Below, in pieces: positions 1 through 12,386 of a stretch of DNA of 64,000 nucleotides. A program made the translations under genes and the position numbers. The notes beneath the pieces are model-generated. The model was given only the letters and a program-made list of their open reading frames with translations, was not told where the DNA came from and made no database searches. The stretch comes from Gadus chalcogrammus (Eukaryota; Chordata; Actinopteri; Gadiformes; Gadidae), in NCBI RefSeq assembly GCF_026213295.1, contig NC_079424.1, positions 21,311,185 to 21,375,184 of the forward strand, read 5' to 3'. How positions within the stretch are numbered: position 1 is the first letter of the stretch; each line of letters starts with the position of its first letter.

Positions 1-288
1 CTAAAGGTTAGAAGTTACTGGTATAGAACGGGGCTGTAATGCACGTTATGTAACCTTACATCCAGTGAAAGAAGAATCTTTTCTTTCTCCGCCAGGCTGC
101 GGTGGTTTGAGTGCCCACAAAAGGTTGGCTCCCCGCTGCTTCCTGTTTATTTCCATGCATCCATAATTTACTATTCTCCCAAGAGGAGCAGAGAGACACA
201 AACAGATCCAACCTGAGGACAGCACACACACAGAGAGGAAGGGAGCTGTCGCTGTGCTTGATGGACTCGCAATATTCAGTCATATTAG

Positions 289-290
<2 letters not shown>

Positions 291-372
<82 letters not shown>
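291..372. repeat. (GT)n microsatellite
   Basis: Pure GT dinucleotide run of about 82 bases. A poly-C run follows near 436-449. No coding sequence is credible here: the long open frames are Cys-Val or His-Thr translations of the repeat. Confidence 0.97.
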
Positions 373-374
<2 letters not shown>

Positions 375-774
375 ATAAGCCTAGAGAAGGAGACATTGAG
401 TTGACCTACATGCACCTCCACATGTTTACCAAAGCCCCCCCCCCCCCCCATACACACACACACATTTTCCATAAGATAAAGGCTTTTTGCAGTAAAAGTA
501 TCCTTTTTCATTTACAAATCGTACCTATCCAGATATATCATACTGCATAATTTTCAACGGTCAGAAGTGAGATTGCAAAATGTCTTTATAAATGATCTAG
601 ACTCATTGTATGATCAAATAAATACATAGGTAATGCCAAAGCAGGGCTAGACATTATGACTATCAGCGAAAATCCTTTCATCAAAGCTCCAGCTTCTGGC
701 CCTGCTGACCACAGACCGCTGCAGCAAGGCGGCCCACCTGTTTGCTGCCTGCCCTTCACCTGTCTCTGTCCACT

Positions 775-880
<106 letters not shown>

Positions 881-1012
881 TTGTACATTAACACACACAC
901 ACACAAACACACACCCCAACACCAAAACACACACAACACCACACACACACTCACACATGCACACACCGATAGTTTTAGAACAAAAGTGCTAAAAAACGAT
1001 ATGGCGATATTA

Positions 1013-1013
<1 letters not shown>

Positions 1014-1054
<41 letters not shown>

Positions 1055-1066
1055 TCACCATTTATA

Positions 1067-1132
<66 letters not shown>
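1014..1132. repeat. (AT)n and (TC)n compound microsatellite
   Basis: An alternating AT run (about 1014-1052) is followed after 15 bases by a pure TC run (about 1068-1132). Three microsatellite classes thus lie within 360 bases (CA, AT, TC). Confidence 0.95.
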
Positions 1133-1136
<4 letters not shown>

Positions 1137-1554
1137 TTCCTGTCTAATTGGCACACAGACCCAATACTAACATCAATAGATATAGTTTGCCATTGTTCAA
1201 GACTGACGGCCACATTGAAGTGCTGGTGGAAACATTCCAAACACTTCCTAAAATATGTCCCTTACAATCTGTTATTCATGAACAAGTTACAGTCAGATGT
1301 TCCAACTTCCAGTGACGAAGAAACAAAAGTAAACCAAATTAATAGTCGTAGTGAAAAGTCCCTGGACCCCCCTGTCCGCTGAACCTTGTTATTGTAGGGC
1401 TCCTGCTGCCACAGACACCAGAGAACTGTCCCTTACTAACTTCATGACTGCTGTTTGTTATTAGATTCCAAATACGTCAAGCCTTGTATCCAAAACTCCA
1501 TATCCTGTGGCATGGCACCAGAAAAACAAGGTCAGGATTCCTCTGGAGACCTCT

Positions 1555-1652
1555 GCTTCTCCTCTGCATCTGCTCTTCATCTGCTCTTCATCTCCTCTTC
1601 TTCTGCTCTTCATCTGCTCTTCATCTGCTCTTCTTTTGCTCTTCATCTCTCC
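1555..1652. repeat. 12-bp TC-rich tandem repeat
   Basis: Imperfect copies of a 12-base unit (ctgctcttcatc type) are repeated about eight times. Short open frames in several phases come from the repeat and are not genes. Confidence 0.8.
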
Positions 1653-2472
1653 CCACATCCAGTCATTCTCCTCTCAGTCTAAACCCTATTTATTCATACG
1701 CTCCATCGTTATTTATTCAGCTGTGGCGACACAAGGTGACTATAGACTACAATTAAGAAGTGACTTAAGCTGCGACTGCGAGCCTATCGGATCCTAATAA
1801 AAAACGCTGCTACATTTCAAAGCAGCCTCCTCGTTTTCTCGCACACCGAAGCAAAGCTGTGACTCCTTTAAAAGTATTTTGTTGATTAATCTGCTACCTT
1901 TCTTCCGTGTCTCTAGGAGACGCTGCAGTGTTTTCCGACACTGATGAACATGGATGAATCTTCACACCACATTTCAGTTTTTTTCTTTTGGTTTCTTTTT
2001 TTTTCTTTTCTTTTTTCTAAAGCACCTACTTGACGCCTGCTTGTGCTTGGTCTCTGTATTATTAAGAGAGGCTTCTCGAGTCCTGACCTAGATGGGCTGC
2101 TGCTGCTTCGTATTGCCGATATTTCCGTCTAAGGAAATCTTCCTGCAGCCGCGTCTGCAGGAAGACATCCGCGCTCATCATATCAGATCAGTGACGCCAC
2201 GAGCGATTGATGATTGATCCTCATGGGATTCCCAACAGCTCCTCCACAAGTAGTTCAATGGAAATAGTTTAGTGGTTTGGCCTTTGGTTAGAGAGTGCTT
2301 TGTGAAGGTCTCACTATTTTACCGGCGTCTGAATGAATGGCGCATATCTTTTACCTTTATCTTTAAGAATCCGATTTGACCGTTGCAATTTCCTTTGTAT
2401 TGAATCTGAGAATGTGCTATGGTTGTGCCGTTGTATTATTCGTTTGTAGGAATCATTTGCATCAAACAAGAA

Positions 2473-2513
2473 AACACAGCCAACTTTCCGCTCAGCGGAA
2501 AGTTGGCTGTGTT
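2473..2513. repeat. perfect 41-base palindrome
   Basis: Two 20-base arms are exact reverse complements around a single central base. The left arm begins aacacagccaac and the right arm ends gttggctgtgtt. Confidence 0.9.
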
Positions 2514-4363
2514 GCATTACACTCCAAAACTCTTAGATAATCATATTACATATCAGTGTAAGGACAACGACCCATAAAGCTCTGCCCTTAATTAAAAGTT
2601 CCCCTCTCATCTCCTATTACATCTCCCATCACATTTCACAAGAGAGAGAGTGTGAAGCTAACAAGTAAGAAACATACATTATAAATTGACCTCCTTTCCT
2701 CTGAAAGACCAACATACATGCATTATCTCATTAACAACAAGCTCAGCCAGATAATGGAATCTCTCTCTCTTCTCTCTTTTTCTCTTCTCATTCTCTTCTT
2801 CTCTCTCTCTCTCAATTTCTTACATACACGCATGCATGCCGTTGCGTGCGTATCAATATTGATACGGCGTGTGTGTATGTGCATGTGTGTGAGGTCTGGC
2901 CTTGGCAGATCTCACAGATCTGCTAGCGATGTCTTTGGCCAGTGTGGCCGCTCACAACGGCTCCAGAACGGTGATCCATTTAGAGCTGGTCCTCTGAGAC
3001 CAGCCATGTCAGTGACAGAGATGTCATCGTAAACTCCCATTGCAACCATCTTCTATTTCAGGCCATAATAATCCCCATGACCCAAAGCGTCTATAACCAG
3101 ACAGAATGTGTGATGTTATCCACACTGAGCAGAAGCTCCAAGTTTATCTAGAGCAGAGTTTTACAGTCCCCCAAGAGCAGGACCATGGCTTCGGAGGTGG
3201 CCGTTCCCTCAGTGTTGCTGTAGCTGGGCGGGCAGCACACTCTGCCCCTGGACCTTAAACATGGGAGATAGGCGCATTGCGACTCATCATCAAGGGAACC
3301 CTGCCTCCCTGGGGGCCGTTATTACTTCATCTGCAATTTTCACGGCTTGCCCAGTTCACGCCTGTGACTATGAATTTGGTTTAGAAGTAACTCTTGCAAA
3401 GCGTTTATTGTTGGCTGAATTCTGTAAAACCTGTGGTTCGAAAATTGTGTTTTTCATTCTGCCACATCCTCCCCCCAGCCTCCCCTCTGAGGCTGTAGGT
3501 CTCTGGGGAGCAGCCTGTGCTGCTGGGTAATTGAATGCGTTGCTCCAGTCCACCCGTTGCCCTGTCATCCCAATCCCTGGCTGGTGCGAAAGCGAGAGGC
3601 CGAGAAGGGGAGGGAGTGAGAGGGGAGTGGGAGGGAGAAACAGAAAGATGCCACATAGAACCAGGAAATGCCTGTCTTGATTGTGTCCTGGCCTAGATGT
3701 CACATGCGCCGTTGTAACAGAAACACACATGCACATGCCTTAATTATTTGTTATTATGTTTACGTATATATGAATACAGATAAGCTATGTACATGCACAA
3801 ATGTGTTTGTTGTTCTCCGGCCCTACATGTCCCCAGTTCTGTGAAGGTAGAAATAGAAGACCTCATTGTCAGGTTTGGAGCCGGTTGAACCCAAAAAACT
3901 GAACTAAAAGGACGGAACATTGGGAGTTAAAGGCACATAGTGCTCTTTGTGAATAAACTCTTGTAGCCGCCTGGCCTGGCTTCACCAAAATCTCTGTTAC
4001 GAATATCATTTGTCAGAATGACCTTCATTATTTTGCTTCAACTCTTCCACTTGTAATACTACCATTATGTCTGACCCTTGTTGAAATGATTGCACTCCTT
4101 ACCATTCGTTCCATAGAGTTGTTTCTTAATAATTAAGGGCACTACTTAATTACAACGTGGCCGGGGAAGCCCTTTGAGACTGTAACTGTGACCAGAGGCT
4201 TTACAATTAAAGTTGACTTGAAGAGCCAATTCTAAGAGCACTTAGCATGAGTGCACATCGCACAAACCAAAACAATAGCATTTGATGCATTGATTCCACA
4301 AGATGGATATATTATGCTGTTCGTTCATGCTATATTCACGACCCGAGGAGCCAAAAGCAAAAG

Positions 4364-4600
4364 AGGTAACAGAATGAATACTTTGGCTAGAGGGAGACAA
4401 TAACGAGGTAACAGAATGAATACTTTGGCTAGCGGGAGACAATAACGAGATAACAGAATGAATAATTTGACTAGCGGGAGACAAGAACCAGGTAACAGAA
4501 TGAATACTTTGGCTAGCGGTATACAAGAACCAGGTAACAAAATTAATACTTTGGCTAGCGAGAGACAAGAACCAGGTACCAGAATGAATACTTTGTCTAA
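4364..4600. repeat. ~42-bp minisatellite
   Basis: Five to six copies of a unit containing acagaatgaatactttggct, then a variable gggagacaa part. Spacing between copies is about 41-43 bases. Confidence 0.9.
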
Positions 4601-4798
4601 TAATTCTCAGGTATACAATTTGACATTGACATTCAAAACCTTGAATGTCAAGGTCCTCAAGAGGTTTTTCTACACATTATCATGTCAGTTGTCTCCATAA
4701 CAATCAACAAAATGATACACAGTCTGACAGATGAGTGGAAGCCTGTTTATGTATGACTCTTTCGCACTGATATTTTCTGTATTATTAAAGAACTTTAT

Positions 4799-6354
4799 GG
4801 GCCCTATCTTGCATCCGGCGCAAGTGACTTAGTCACTGGCGCATGTGTCGTTGCTAGTTTACAACTGGCGCAAAGCGTTCTTTTCCCACCAGCGCCACTC
4901 GCCGGTAAATTAGGGATTGATCATGCGCCGCAAGGGGCGGTTCGGCGGAAGGAGGAGGTGTGTTCTGGCGCAAACGGTATTTTGCCGTCTCTGAATACCA
5001 TTGCGCTACTGACCAGGAAATACCTGGTTTAAAGTCAGTGGCGCGTTGTTCAGACGCTATTTTAAGGGCGCATGCATACATGCGCATGCGATGCATACGG
5101 ATTGCTTGTGCACCTCGCGGATACAATTTGCTTCTCTCATCTACCTAGCCGCACATTCTTGGTAAATTATTTGGGAAAGAACAGCTGATGCAGCGGTAAT
5201 AAGTTGTACTTTTAAATCAATGCATCTGCAAACACCGTACAGCAAACACATATTTTCTTGACACAGACATCGTGTAGGCCTACATGCCCATAACTTTTAG
5301 GATTGATGAGTAGGCCTATTTGATCGTGAAAAACATTGTTTTACCGCGAGTGAGTGTTAAAAAGAATGAATGAATGCGGGCGCGCGTGTGTGCTCTGTAA
5401 GGCGCCCAGTTTCCAACCTCGAAATTTCACTTCATTTAAATTTAATTTGCATGGTATTTCTTATCCTTACCAGATGCCCGAACCACCTCAGCTGACTCCT
5501 TTCTAAGTAAAGGAGCAGCGGCTCTAATCCGAGTTCCTCACGGATGGCTGAGCTTCTCACCCTATCCCTATCTAGTCCTTTCGGTCATCACCCAACCCTC
5601 ATGACCATAGGTGAGGATAGGAACGAAGATGGACCGGTAGATCGAGAGCTTTGCCTTGCGGCTCAGCTCTCTTTTCGTAACAACGGTAAAGCGAACGCAA
5701 TACCGCCCCCGCTGCTCCGATTCTCCGGCCAATCTCACGCTCCATAGTTCCCTCACTCGCGAACAAGACCCCGAGGTACTTGAACTCCTTCACTTGGGCA
5801 AACTAAACACGTAACGCATAATACAATCAATGGCAATGTCTATTACCGCGGGGACACATGCATATTAGGATAGCATACAATACTGATAAGAAACAATGTT
5901 TATAATGTATTGCGTATATCATTAAATAGAACCACAGTTACCGCATATCATATGTTATAGCCTATCATACGTTTTCTTTGCCGAAATTTATTTGAGGACT
6001 CAGTATATTCCATGTGTGAATTAGGCCATATTATTTGGCAATAAACTAAGCCATTTGCAGTATGAAATTCTCGGAGACTGCAGACGCTTTCAAAATATCA
6101 ACTCTTCCGATTCAAATGCGCTCATGGCTCTTAAAGGGGATGGGAGCTGGCACTCTCATTGGTTTGTTGCACGTTACGCCCAAACCACACCTACGGGTAA
6201 TTAGGCTGCTTAAGACCAACCCTTTTGACACTTGCGCCGCGGCGCAAGCGTCATTTATCCGCCTGTAAAATAGCGATAGCGCCGTAGAACCGCCCACAAA
6301 GCTACTTGCGCTTTGCGCTTCCCACTTGCGTTTCAGACCGTTAAAATAGGGCCC
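4799..6354. mobile_element. DNA transposon copy carrying a LINE fragment (left arm of inverted pair)
   Basis: The element starts gggccctatcttgcatccgg and ends cgttaaaatagggccc, so both ends carry a GGGCCC terminus. Flanks read ...ttat and tatg..., compatible with a 3-base target duplication. Almost its whole length matches the reverse complement of 7311-9027, giving a giant inverted repeat with a ~950-base spacer. Both copies hold the same piece of an RTE-like LINE. Superfamily is uncertain; Harbinger-like is my guess from the short target duplication. No complete transposase was seen. Confidence 0.7.
5470..5800 (-). pseudogene. RTE-like LINE reverse-transcriptase C-terminal fragment
   Basis: On the minus strand the frame reads through EFKYLGVLFASEGTMEREIG, then AKLSIYRSIFVPILTYGHEG, residues typical of the region after the polymerase domain in RTE-clade (Rex3-like) LINE proteins. 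It is a fragment with no fingers or palm motif and is interrupted, so it is dead. Compared with the copy at 7808-8440 it lacks the distal C-terminus. Confidence 0.75.
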
Positions 6355-7135
6355 TATGTCAGCAAAGTCTTGGGCACTTTGACAAAGAAACAAAGTGGTT
6401 CATTTACTCAATTCACACCATTGTTTATATATTATCCTATATTATATTGCTGACATACTCCTATTGCATTTGTATGTTCTATCACCAAGGCTCATCCCCA
6501 TAAAGCGTGGGTTCACTCTTCAGCGCACATTGCCTGAGAATCAACAGGCCAATGTCCCCTTGCTATAATAATATAATGTAAAATGAATACAGTATTTCAC
6601 TGGTGTCCTCTTGAATGAAAATGCTCAAAATTTCTGCTGTACTGAAATGAATTGGACCACACCCATATTTATATTTTTAGTAACTCTGGCATTTCAATAT
6701 TGTTCTAAATTCCTATGAGACAAGCCTATCGACACAACTATGGTTTTTAAGGATCATTATTGTTCCCAAATAAAACAATGACAAGTCCTTATCATGCCAC
6801 AGTGGCGTAAGCTAGAAGCTGGGAACCTAGCCAGGTGTGTCTGAGGAGATCAGGACCTTAGCACATCAACACCAGCTTCTGCTGGAACAGATCCTGTGAT
6901 AGATCAAGATGACCATTTCATGTATGGATTTTTTATGGATGGAACCAGGCTCTTTAAATTGGACCTGAATTGAACAAGCTCACTTCAGATGCCTTTCTTG
7001 AAACTATAGCCTGCAATATGAAATCATTAGTCACAGCACCTGTTCACAATATTTGTGCCTGCTGCATTCAAAATTTCCCCCGCATTTGATCTATTGTTAT
7101 TATCACCCGTAGACCAAACACAACATGTGCTGAGG
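6355..7135. other. noncoding spacer between inverted transposon copies
   Basis: AT-rich sequence with no credible gene or repeat that I recognise. Confidence 0.5.
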
Positions 7136-7310
7136 GGTATTCCACAAAGCCGGTTTTATAACATAACCGGGTAAGTTAACCCAGGGTTTGCGGTAACCCT
7201 AGGTTTTCCGTTCCAAAATGAACACGGTATGTTAGTTACTATAGAAACATATGCTCTGAATCAAACCTGGTCGGAGCAGGTTTTGCGCAGGTTAAGTTTG
7301 GAACAATACC
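7136..7310. mobile_element. truncated MITE end
   Basis: Sequence beginning ggggtattccacaaagccgg followed by accgggtaagttaaccc-type text resembles one end of a common fish non-autonomous DNA element. It stops abruptly where the next element begins, so only one terminus is present. Confidence 0.45.
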
Positions 7311-9027
7311 CGCTTGAGCCGCGGCGCAAGTGTCAAAAGGGTTGGTCTGAAGCAGCCTAATTACCCGTAGGTGTGGTTTGGGCGTAACGTGCAACAAACC
7401 AATGAGAGTGCCAGCTCCCATCCCCTTTAAGAGCCATGAGCGCATTTGAATCGGACGAGTTGATATTTTGACAGCGCGTCTGCAGTCTCCGATGAGACAG
7501 ATGAATGAGATGAATTTCAAACTGCAAATGGCTCAGTTTATCGCCAAATAATATGGCCTAATTCACATGTGGAATAAGGGGTTTTCTTCCACAACTTCAG
7601 AAATACTGAGTCCTCAAATAAATTTCGGCAAAGAAAACGTATGATAGCCTAACATATGATATGCGGTAACTGTGGTTCTATTTAATGATATACGCAATAC
7701 ATTATAAACATTGTTTCTTATGAGTATTGTATGCTATCCTAATATGCATGTGTCCCCGCGGTAATATACATTGCCATTGATTGTATTATGCGTTACGTGT
7801 TTACTTTGCCCAAGTGAAGGAGTTCAAGTACCTCGGGGTCTTGTTCGCGAGTGAGGGAACTATGGAGCGTGAGATTGGCCGGAGAATCGGAGCAGCGGGG
7901 GCGGTATAGCGTTCGCTTTTCCACACCACACCGAAAAGAGAGCTGAGCCGCAAGGCAAAGCTCTCGATCTACCGGTCGATCTTCGTTCCTATCCTCACCT
8001 ATGGTCATGAGGGTTGGGTGATGACCGAAAGGACGAGATCGCGGGTACAAGCGGCCGAGATTAGTTTTCTCAGAAGGGTGGCTGGCGTCTCCCTTAGGGA
8101 TAGGGTGAGAAGCTCAGCCATCCGTGAGGAACTCGGATTAGAGCCGCTGCTCCTTTACTTAGAAAAGAGTCAGCTGAGGTGGTTCGGGCATCTGGTAACG
8201 ATGCCCACTGGGCGCCTTCCTTGGGAGGTGTTTCAGGCACGTCCATGGGGAGGAGACCTCGGGGAAGACCCAGGACTAGGTGGAGAGATTATATCTCAAC
8301 ACTGGCCTGGGAACGCCTCGGGATCCCCCCGTCAGAGCTGGTCAATGTGGCCCGGGAAAGGGAAGTCTGGGGCCCCCTGCTTGAGCTGCTCCCCCCGCGA
8401 CCCGACCCCGGATAAACGGACGAAGATGAGATGATGATGAGAGTGTTTAGTTTGCGTGTGTTTAAACAGAGCACACACGCGTGCCCGCAATCATTCATTC
8501 TTTTTAACAATCACTCGCGGTAAAACAATGTTTTTCACGATCAAATAGGCACACGATGTCTGTGTCAAGAAAATATGGGTTTGCTGTACGGTGTTTGCAG
8601 ATGCATTGATTTAAAAGTACAACTTATTACCGCTGCATCAGCTGTTCTTTCCCAAATAATTTACCAAGAATGTGCGGCTAGGTAGATGAGAGAAGCAAAG
8701 TGTATGCGCGAGGTGCACAAGCAATCCGTATGCATCGCATGCGCATGTATGCATGCGCCCTTAAAATAGCATCTGAACAACGCGCCACTGACTTTAAACC
8801 AGGTATTTCCTGGTCAGTAGCGCAATGGTATTCAGAGACCGCAAAATACCGTTTGCGCAAGAACACGCCTCCTCCTTCCGCCGAACCGCCCCTTGGGGCG
8901 CATGATCAATCCCTAATTTACCGGCGAGTGGCGCTGGTGGGAAAAGAACGCTCTGCGCCAGTTGTAAACTAGCAACGACACATGCGCCACTGACTAAGTC
9001 ACTTGCGCCGGATGCAAGATAGGGCCC
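7311..9027. mobile_element. DNA transposon copy carrying a LINE fragment (right arm of inverted pair)
   Basis: Reverse-complement partner of 4799-6354. It ends gcaagatagggccc, the inverse of the left copy's start. Its inner end, near 7311, is truncated before the GGGCCC terminus. It retains about 260 bases of LINE sequence missing from the left copy. Confidence 0.7.
7808..8440 (+). pseudogene. RTE-like LINE reverse-transcriptase C-terminus with 3' tail
   Basis: The plus strand encodes the LINE protein tail: FKYLGVLFASEGTMEREIG, RVQAAEISFLRRVAG, QLRWFGHL and GRPRTRWRDYIS, ending LLPPRPDPG and a stop. A stop near 7908 and a frameshift near 8240-8260 break it. It ends in a gatgagatgatgatga tail, as expected of an RTE-type 3' end. 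Clade assignment (RTE, Rex3-like) is from memory of the family. Confidence 0.8.
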
Positions 9028-9029
9028 CA

Positions 9030-9960
9030 TGTGTGGGCTATCTTTCCCTGGGATTAGGAGGAGCTCGGTTTTGTTGAGGTTAAGCCTCAGGTGATGGGCA
9101 GTTGTCCAGGTGCTGACGTCCGCCAGACATAGATATGCGTGTTGCAATCAGGGCATTATCAGATGAGGGGAAGAGAGTGTCGTCAGCATAGCAGTGATAG
9201 GAAAAGCCGTGTGATGTAATTATAGAGCCCAGAGATCTGGTATAGAGGGAGAACAGAAGAGGCCCCGGTACAGAGCCTTGAGGGACACCAGTTTCAAGCG
9301 TGCAAGGTTTGGCCAAGGAGCCATTCCATGTTACTTGATAGGTGCGGTTCATCAGGTAGGATGTGAACCAGGAAAGAGCAGATTCAGCAATGCCAAGTTC
9401 AGCAAGAGGGGCAAGGAGGATCTGGTGGTTCACCGTGTCAAATGCTGCGGACAGGTCGAGGAGAATGAGAACCGATGAGAGGGACGAGGCTCTGGCAGCA
9501 CGGAGGGACTCAGTCACCGCGAGGAGAGCCGTCTCAGTGGAGTGTGCCTTCTTGAAGCCTGACTGGTGAGGGTCAAGCAGGTTGTTAGATGAGAGATAGG
9601 AGGACAGTTGTTTAGCAATGGCACGTTAAAGTGTTTTAGAGAGGAATGAAAAAAGAGATACCGGTCTGTAGTTCTGGATGTCGGTGGTATTAAGAGTTGG
9701 TTTTTGAGGAGAGGCTTTATTCTGGCAGTCTTGAAAGACACTGGAACAATGCCTGAGGTGAGGGAGGAGTTGATAAGTGAGGTGAGAAATGGCAGGATGT
9801 CGCTTGAGACATCCTGGAGGAGAGAGGAGGGGATAGCGTCAAGGGGGCAGGTGGTGGCATGGTTAGATGTTATTACTCTGTTGACCTCGTCAGAGGTGAG
9901 GGTGATAAATTGGGTAAAGACGGAGGAGGGAGGATGGAGGCAGGGATAAAAGAGGAGCTA
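9030..9960 (-). pseudogene. L2-like LINE reverse-transcriptase fragment
   Basis: Minus-strand frames read an L2/CR1-type polymerase. A fragment with FKTARIKPLLK lies at about 9700-9741. Then come LSAAFDTVNHQILL, GVPQGSVPGPLLF and CYADDTLF, the last being the YADD catalytic motif of reverse transcriptase (about 9195-9210). Frames switch and stops intervene, and the 5' part and endonuclease are absent. Its 3' end abuts the neighbouring transposon at 9027. Confidence 0.88.
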
Positions 9961-10974
9961 ATGTCCTTTTTATCACTAAAAGTGTGATTCGTGATAAGGG
10001 ATTTTTAGACTGGTTCAGCTGCTGCTCAATGACTCTCACGTTCCCCTGCTTACAATCATTGCGATACACCATTTATTGATCCATTTATTCAAAAGATCCA
10101 AAGACAAACAACGGGTGCATTAAGTTATCATATTTAAAATATTATTAATAGCATAATAAACATTTCAGTTGTGTTAGTATTTAATTAATTTGTATTAATT
10201 TGCTTGTATAGCTATGACAGTTAACAATTTTGGTGTAGGCCTACTACAAATATTTATGTGGGTAGGCTACTCCAACCTCGTTGCTGATCGATATGTAACC
10301 ATTTATTTGTAGATAAAGTAATGATAGCATTTTTCGTAAATAGTATGGAATCTGTTTCTTAAGCAATAACATTGAACTGTATTGTTTTTTAGGCCTACAT
10401 ACATTTTCTATGTTGTTGGTATTATATGTTATATGGAGCAATCTTTCATATTTAGGAAGTTAACTTATACTTCCATGGTCGGTAAACAATGCGACTGCGA
10501 TCGCTCAGACCTCTCGCTTATGATGCTACAATGCTAACAATGCTAAAAAACAAGAATATTTCTGCATCCGGTACGTCATGAACTAAGTTGCGGAAGCAAA
10601 TCTCTCCTTGATGTTGCCCTGCACCATTGAGTAGTTTACATAGGAATGAATGGGCGCCATTTTGGAATCTGGTTTCCATTCTATAATATGTCCATGGTGG
10701 GCAGTCGGCGGTGGATAGGGTCCCCATGGGACTCATTGAGGGCGGGACTTAAATGCCTGCTTGACAGTGGTCTTCAGCGAAAACTCATAGATATCCAATC
10801 CTTTATAACTTTTTAATCAAACAAAACTGTCAAGCAAAAATACTTAAAATACTTAATATGGAGATTAGCTAGCCCCTGAGATCCTAAGCAAATGGGAAGA
10901 ACATGATTGCCTTTGTTTTCTGAGAATGAAATCCCATTTCTTCATGTTGACAGTGCGTTTGCTGGTGACTGCAG
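9961..10974. other. AT-rich noncoding stretch
   Basis: No exon, RNA gene or clear repeat recognised. Confidence 0.45.
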
Positions 10975-11553
10975 GTGTCATGCCAAAATTCTACCGGCTG
11001 CCAAATTTGTACCGGGCGCGTCATCCATACGTAATCCATTCCAAACCTGCCTGGCAACAGATGATCGCGTCGTCCGTTGCCTGGCAACGGACGATCGCGT
11101 CGAACGACGTGAAAGGTTCACGGACATTCGCGAACCTTCTATCTAGCGATACGTTATCTGTATTGTGCTATTTCGTCCTTGACCTGCTTTAAACACTCAG
11201 TTTACTTGCTAAATTTGATTGAACAATTAAATACAATACAAATATAAAGTAAAAACAAGTGTTATCTAGCGATCCGTTTTCTGTATTATGTTATTTCGTC
11301 TTTGGCAACATGAGCGCGAATGTTTTTTGAAACCCACTTTAAACACTCAGTTTACTAGCTAAATTTGATTAAACAATTAAATACAATACAAATATAAAGT
11401 AAAAACAAGTGTTATCTAGCGATCCGTTAACTGTATTATGTTATTTCGTCTTTGGACGACGCGATCATCTGTTGCCAGACAAGTTTGGAATGGATACGTA
11501 TGGATGACGCGCCCGGTACAAATTTGGCAGCCGGTACAAATTTGGCATGACAC
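10975..11553. mobile_element. inverted-repeat (foldback/MITE) element
   Basis: The outer ~100 bases at each end are reverse complements. The left arm begins gtgtcatgccaaa and includes gggcgcgtcatccatacgt; the right arm ends tttggcatgacac. Within the left arm a short hairpin repeats cctggcaacaGatgatcgcg in near-palindromic form (11050-11105). No transposase was seen. Confidence 0.8.
11134..11450 (+). repeat. internal tandem duplication (~125-152 bp units)
   Basis: The motif atctagcgat(a/c)cgtt...ttatttcgtc recurs at about 11142, 11265 and 11417. The intervening text (aaacactcagtttact, caattaaatacaatac) is duplicated. It lies inside the foldback element at 10975-11553. Confidence 0.85.
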
Positions 11554-11570
11554 AGCCACCCACCAGGGAC

Positions 11571-12378
11571 TAGGGCTGTCACTTTTTATTCGAAGTTCGA
11601 ATATTCGTTCGAAGGTGGGGTGAAAAGTTCGAATTCGAAGTGTAATTCTCCATTCGAACTGTAAAAATGCGCTATAAAGAAGAGAGCGGCGAGTGGCTTT
11701 TCCTCAATAAAGCGGCCCTCCTGGATCCCCGCTTCTACCGGTTAGTCCACCTTTCCCCTGCACAGAAACATCTCGTGACTGAAAGCCTCTCACACGAGCT
11801 CATTGAAACGGAGACCGACACTGATCGCACACGACAGGGAGAAAAGTCCGCTGCTGCGCTGGGCGCGATGGGCAGCCTGTTTGGGGACTTATACAGCACG
11901 GCTGACAGAAGCAGCTGCAGCGGTAACGGAGAGCTGCGAGACTACTTGTAATTTTCTTTCCGTAAGGAATAAAAAGAGCAGCATGCCGTGTTGGAGGTCG
12001 GCCTCACAGATTGTTCGTTTATATAGGCTGTGTGTGCCATGGACGACATGCGCTCCGCATATCGCGCTACGAGCAGTTATTGTTAATAATGCGTAAAAGA
12101 CAGCCGCACTTGTGTGTCGGAGCTTCCTCTCGTTGTGTTTACAAATGTGTTATCAAAGATGTGTTTTTATCCTGTGCTGTTATGAATTCAGTAGGTATAC
12201 GTGATTTCCACAAGAAATAAAAAGAAACACGACAACAGTTGTTGTCGTGTTTTTTATTTTTTTATTTTTTTTAATAGTTCTATGGGGGGGGGGGGGGGGG
12301 GGGGTCGAATGTATTCGAATTAATTATGGACATTCGAAATTCGTTCGAATTTCATTTTTGGAAAAAGTGACAGCCCTA
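11571..12378. mobile_element. hAT-type DNA transposon, internally deleted
   Basis: Terminal inverted repeats of 17 identical bases (tagggctgtcacttttt) end the 808-bp element. They are flanked by a perfect 8-base target duplication, ccagggac, at 11563-11570 and 12379-12386. The 8-base duplication and the transposase scrap inside are hallmarks of the hAT superfamily. The inner ends are rich in TTCGAA motifs. A poly-G run lies at 12284-12304. Far too short to be autonomous. Confidence 0.92.
11667..11951 (+). pseudogene. hAT (ZBED-like) transposase C-terminal fragment
   Basis: A 94-codon open frame contains KAALLDPRFYRLVHLS, matching the conserved ALLDPRF segment before the dimerisation region of hAT/ZBED transposases. 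The catalytic core and BED finger are missing. It lies wholly inside the hAT element. Confidence 0.72.
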
Positions 12379-12386
12379 CCAGGGAC

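Larger units (their letters stand above)
1133..4363. other. noncoding stretch, no gene recognised
   Basis: No exon-like frame with flanking splice signals was found. The stretch holds a short TCTTCATCTGC-type tandem repeat (1555-1652), a perfect palindrome (2473-2513), a CT-rich tract near 2760-2815 and otherwise ordinary AT-rich DNA. It could be intergenic or a 5' intron of cpne9. Confidence 0.5.

Noticed and set aside
9080..9517. Reverse transcriptase as a functional gene
   Set aside because: The YADD motif is present, but the frame is shifted and truncated on both sides; it is a dead L2-like LINE.
12247..12310. Poly-G run as a possible G-quadruplex regulator
   Set aside because: A homopolymer inside a dead hAT element; nothing ties it to a gene.
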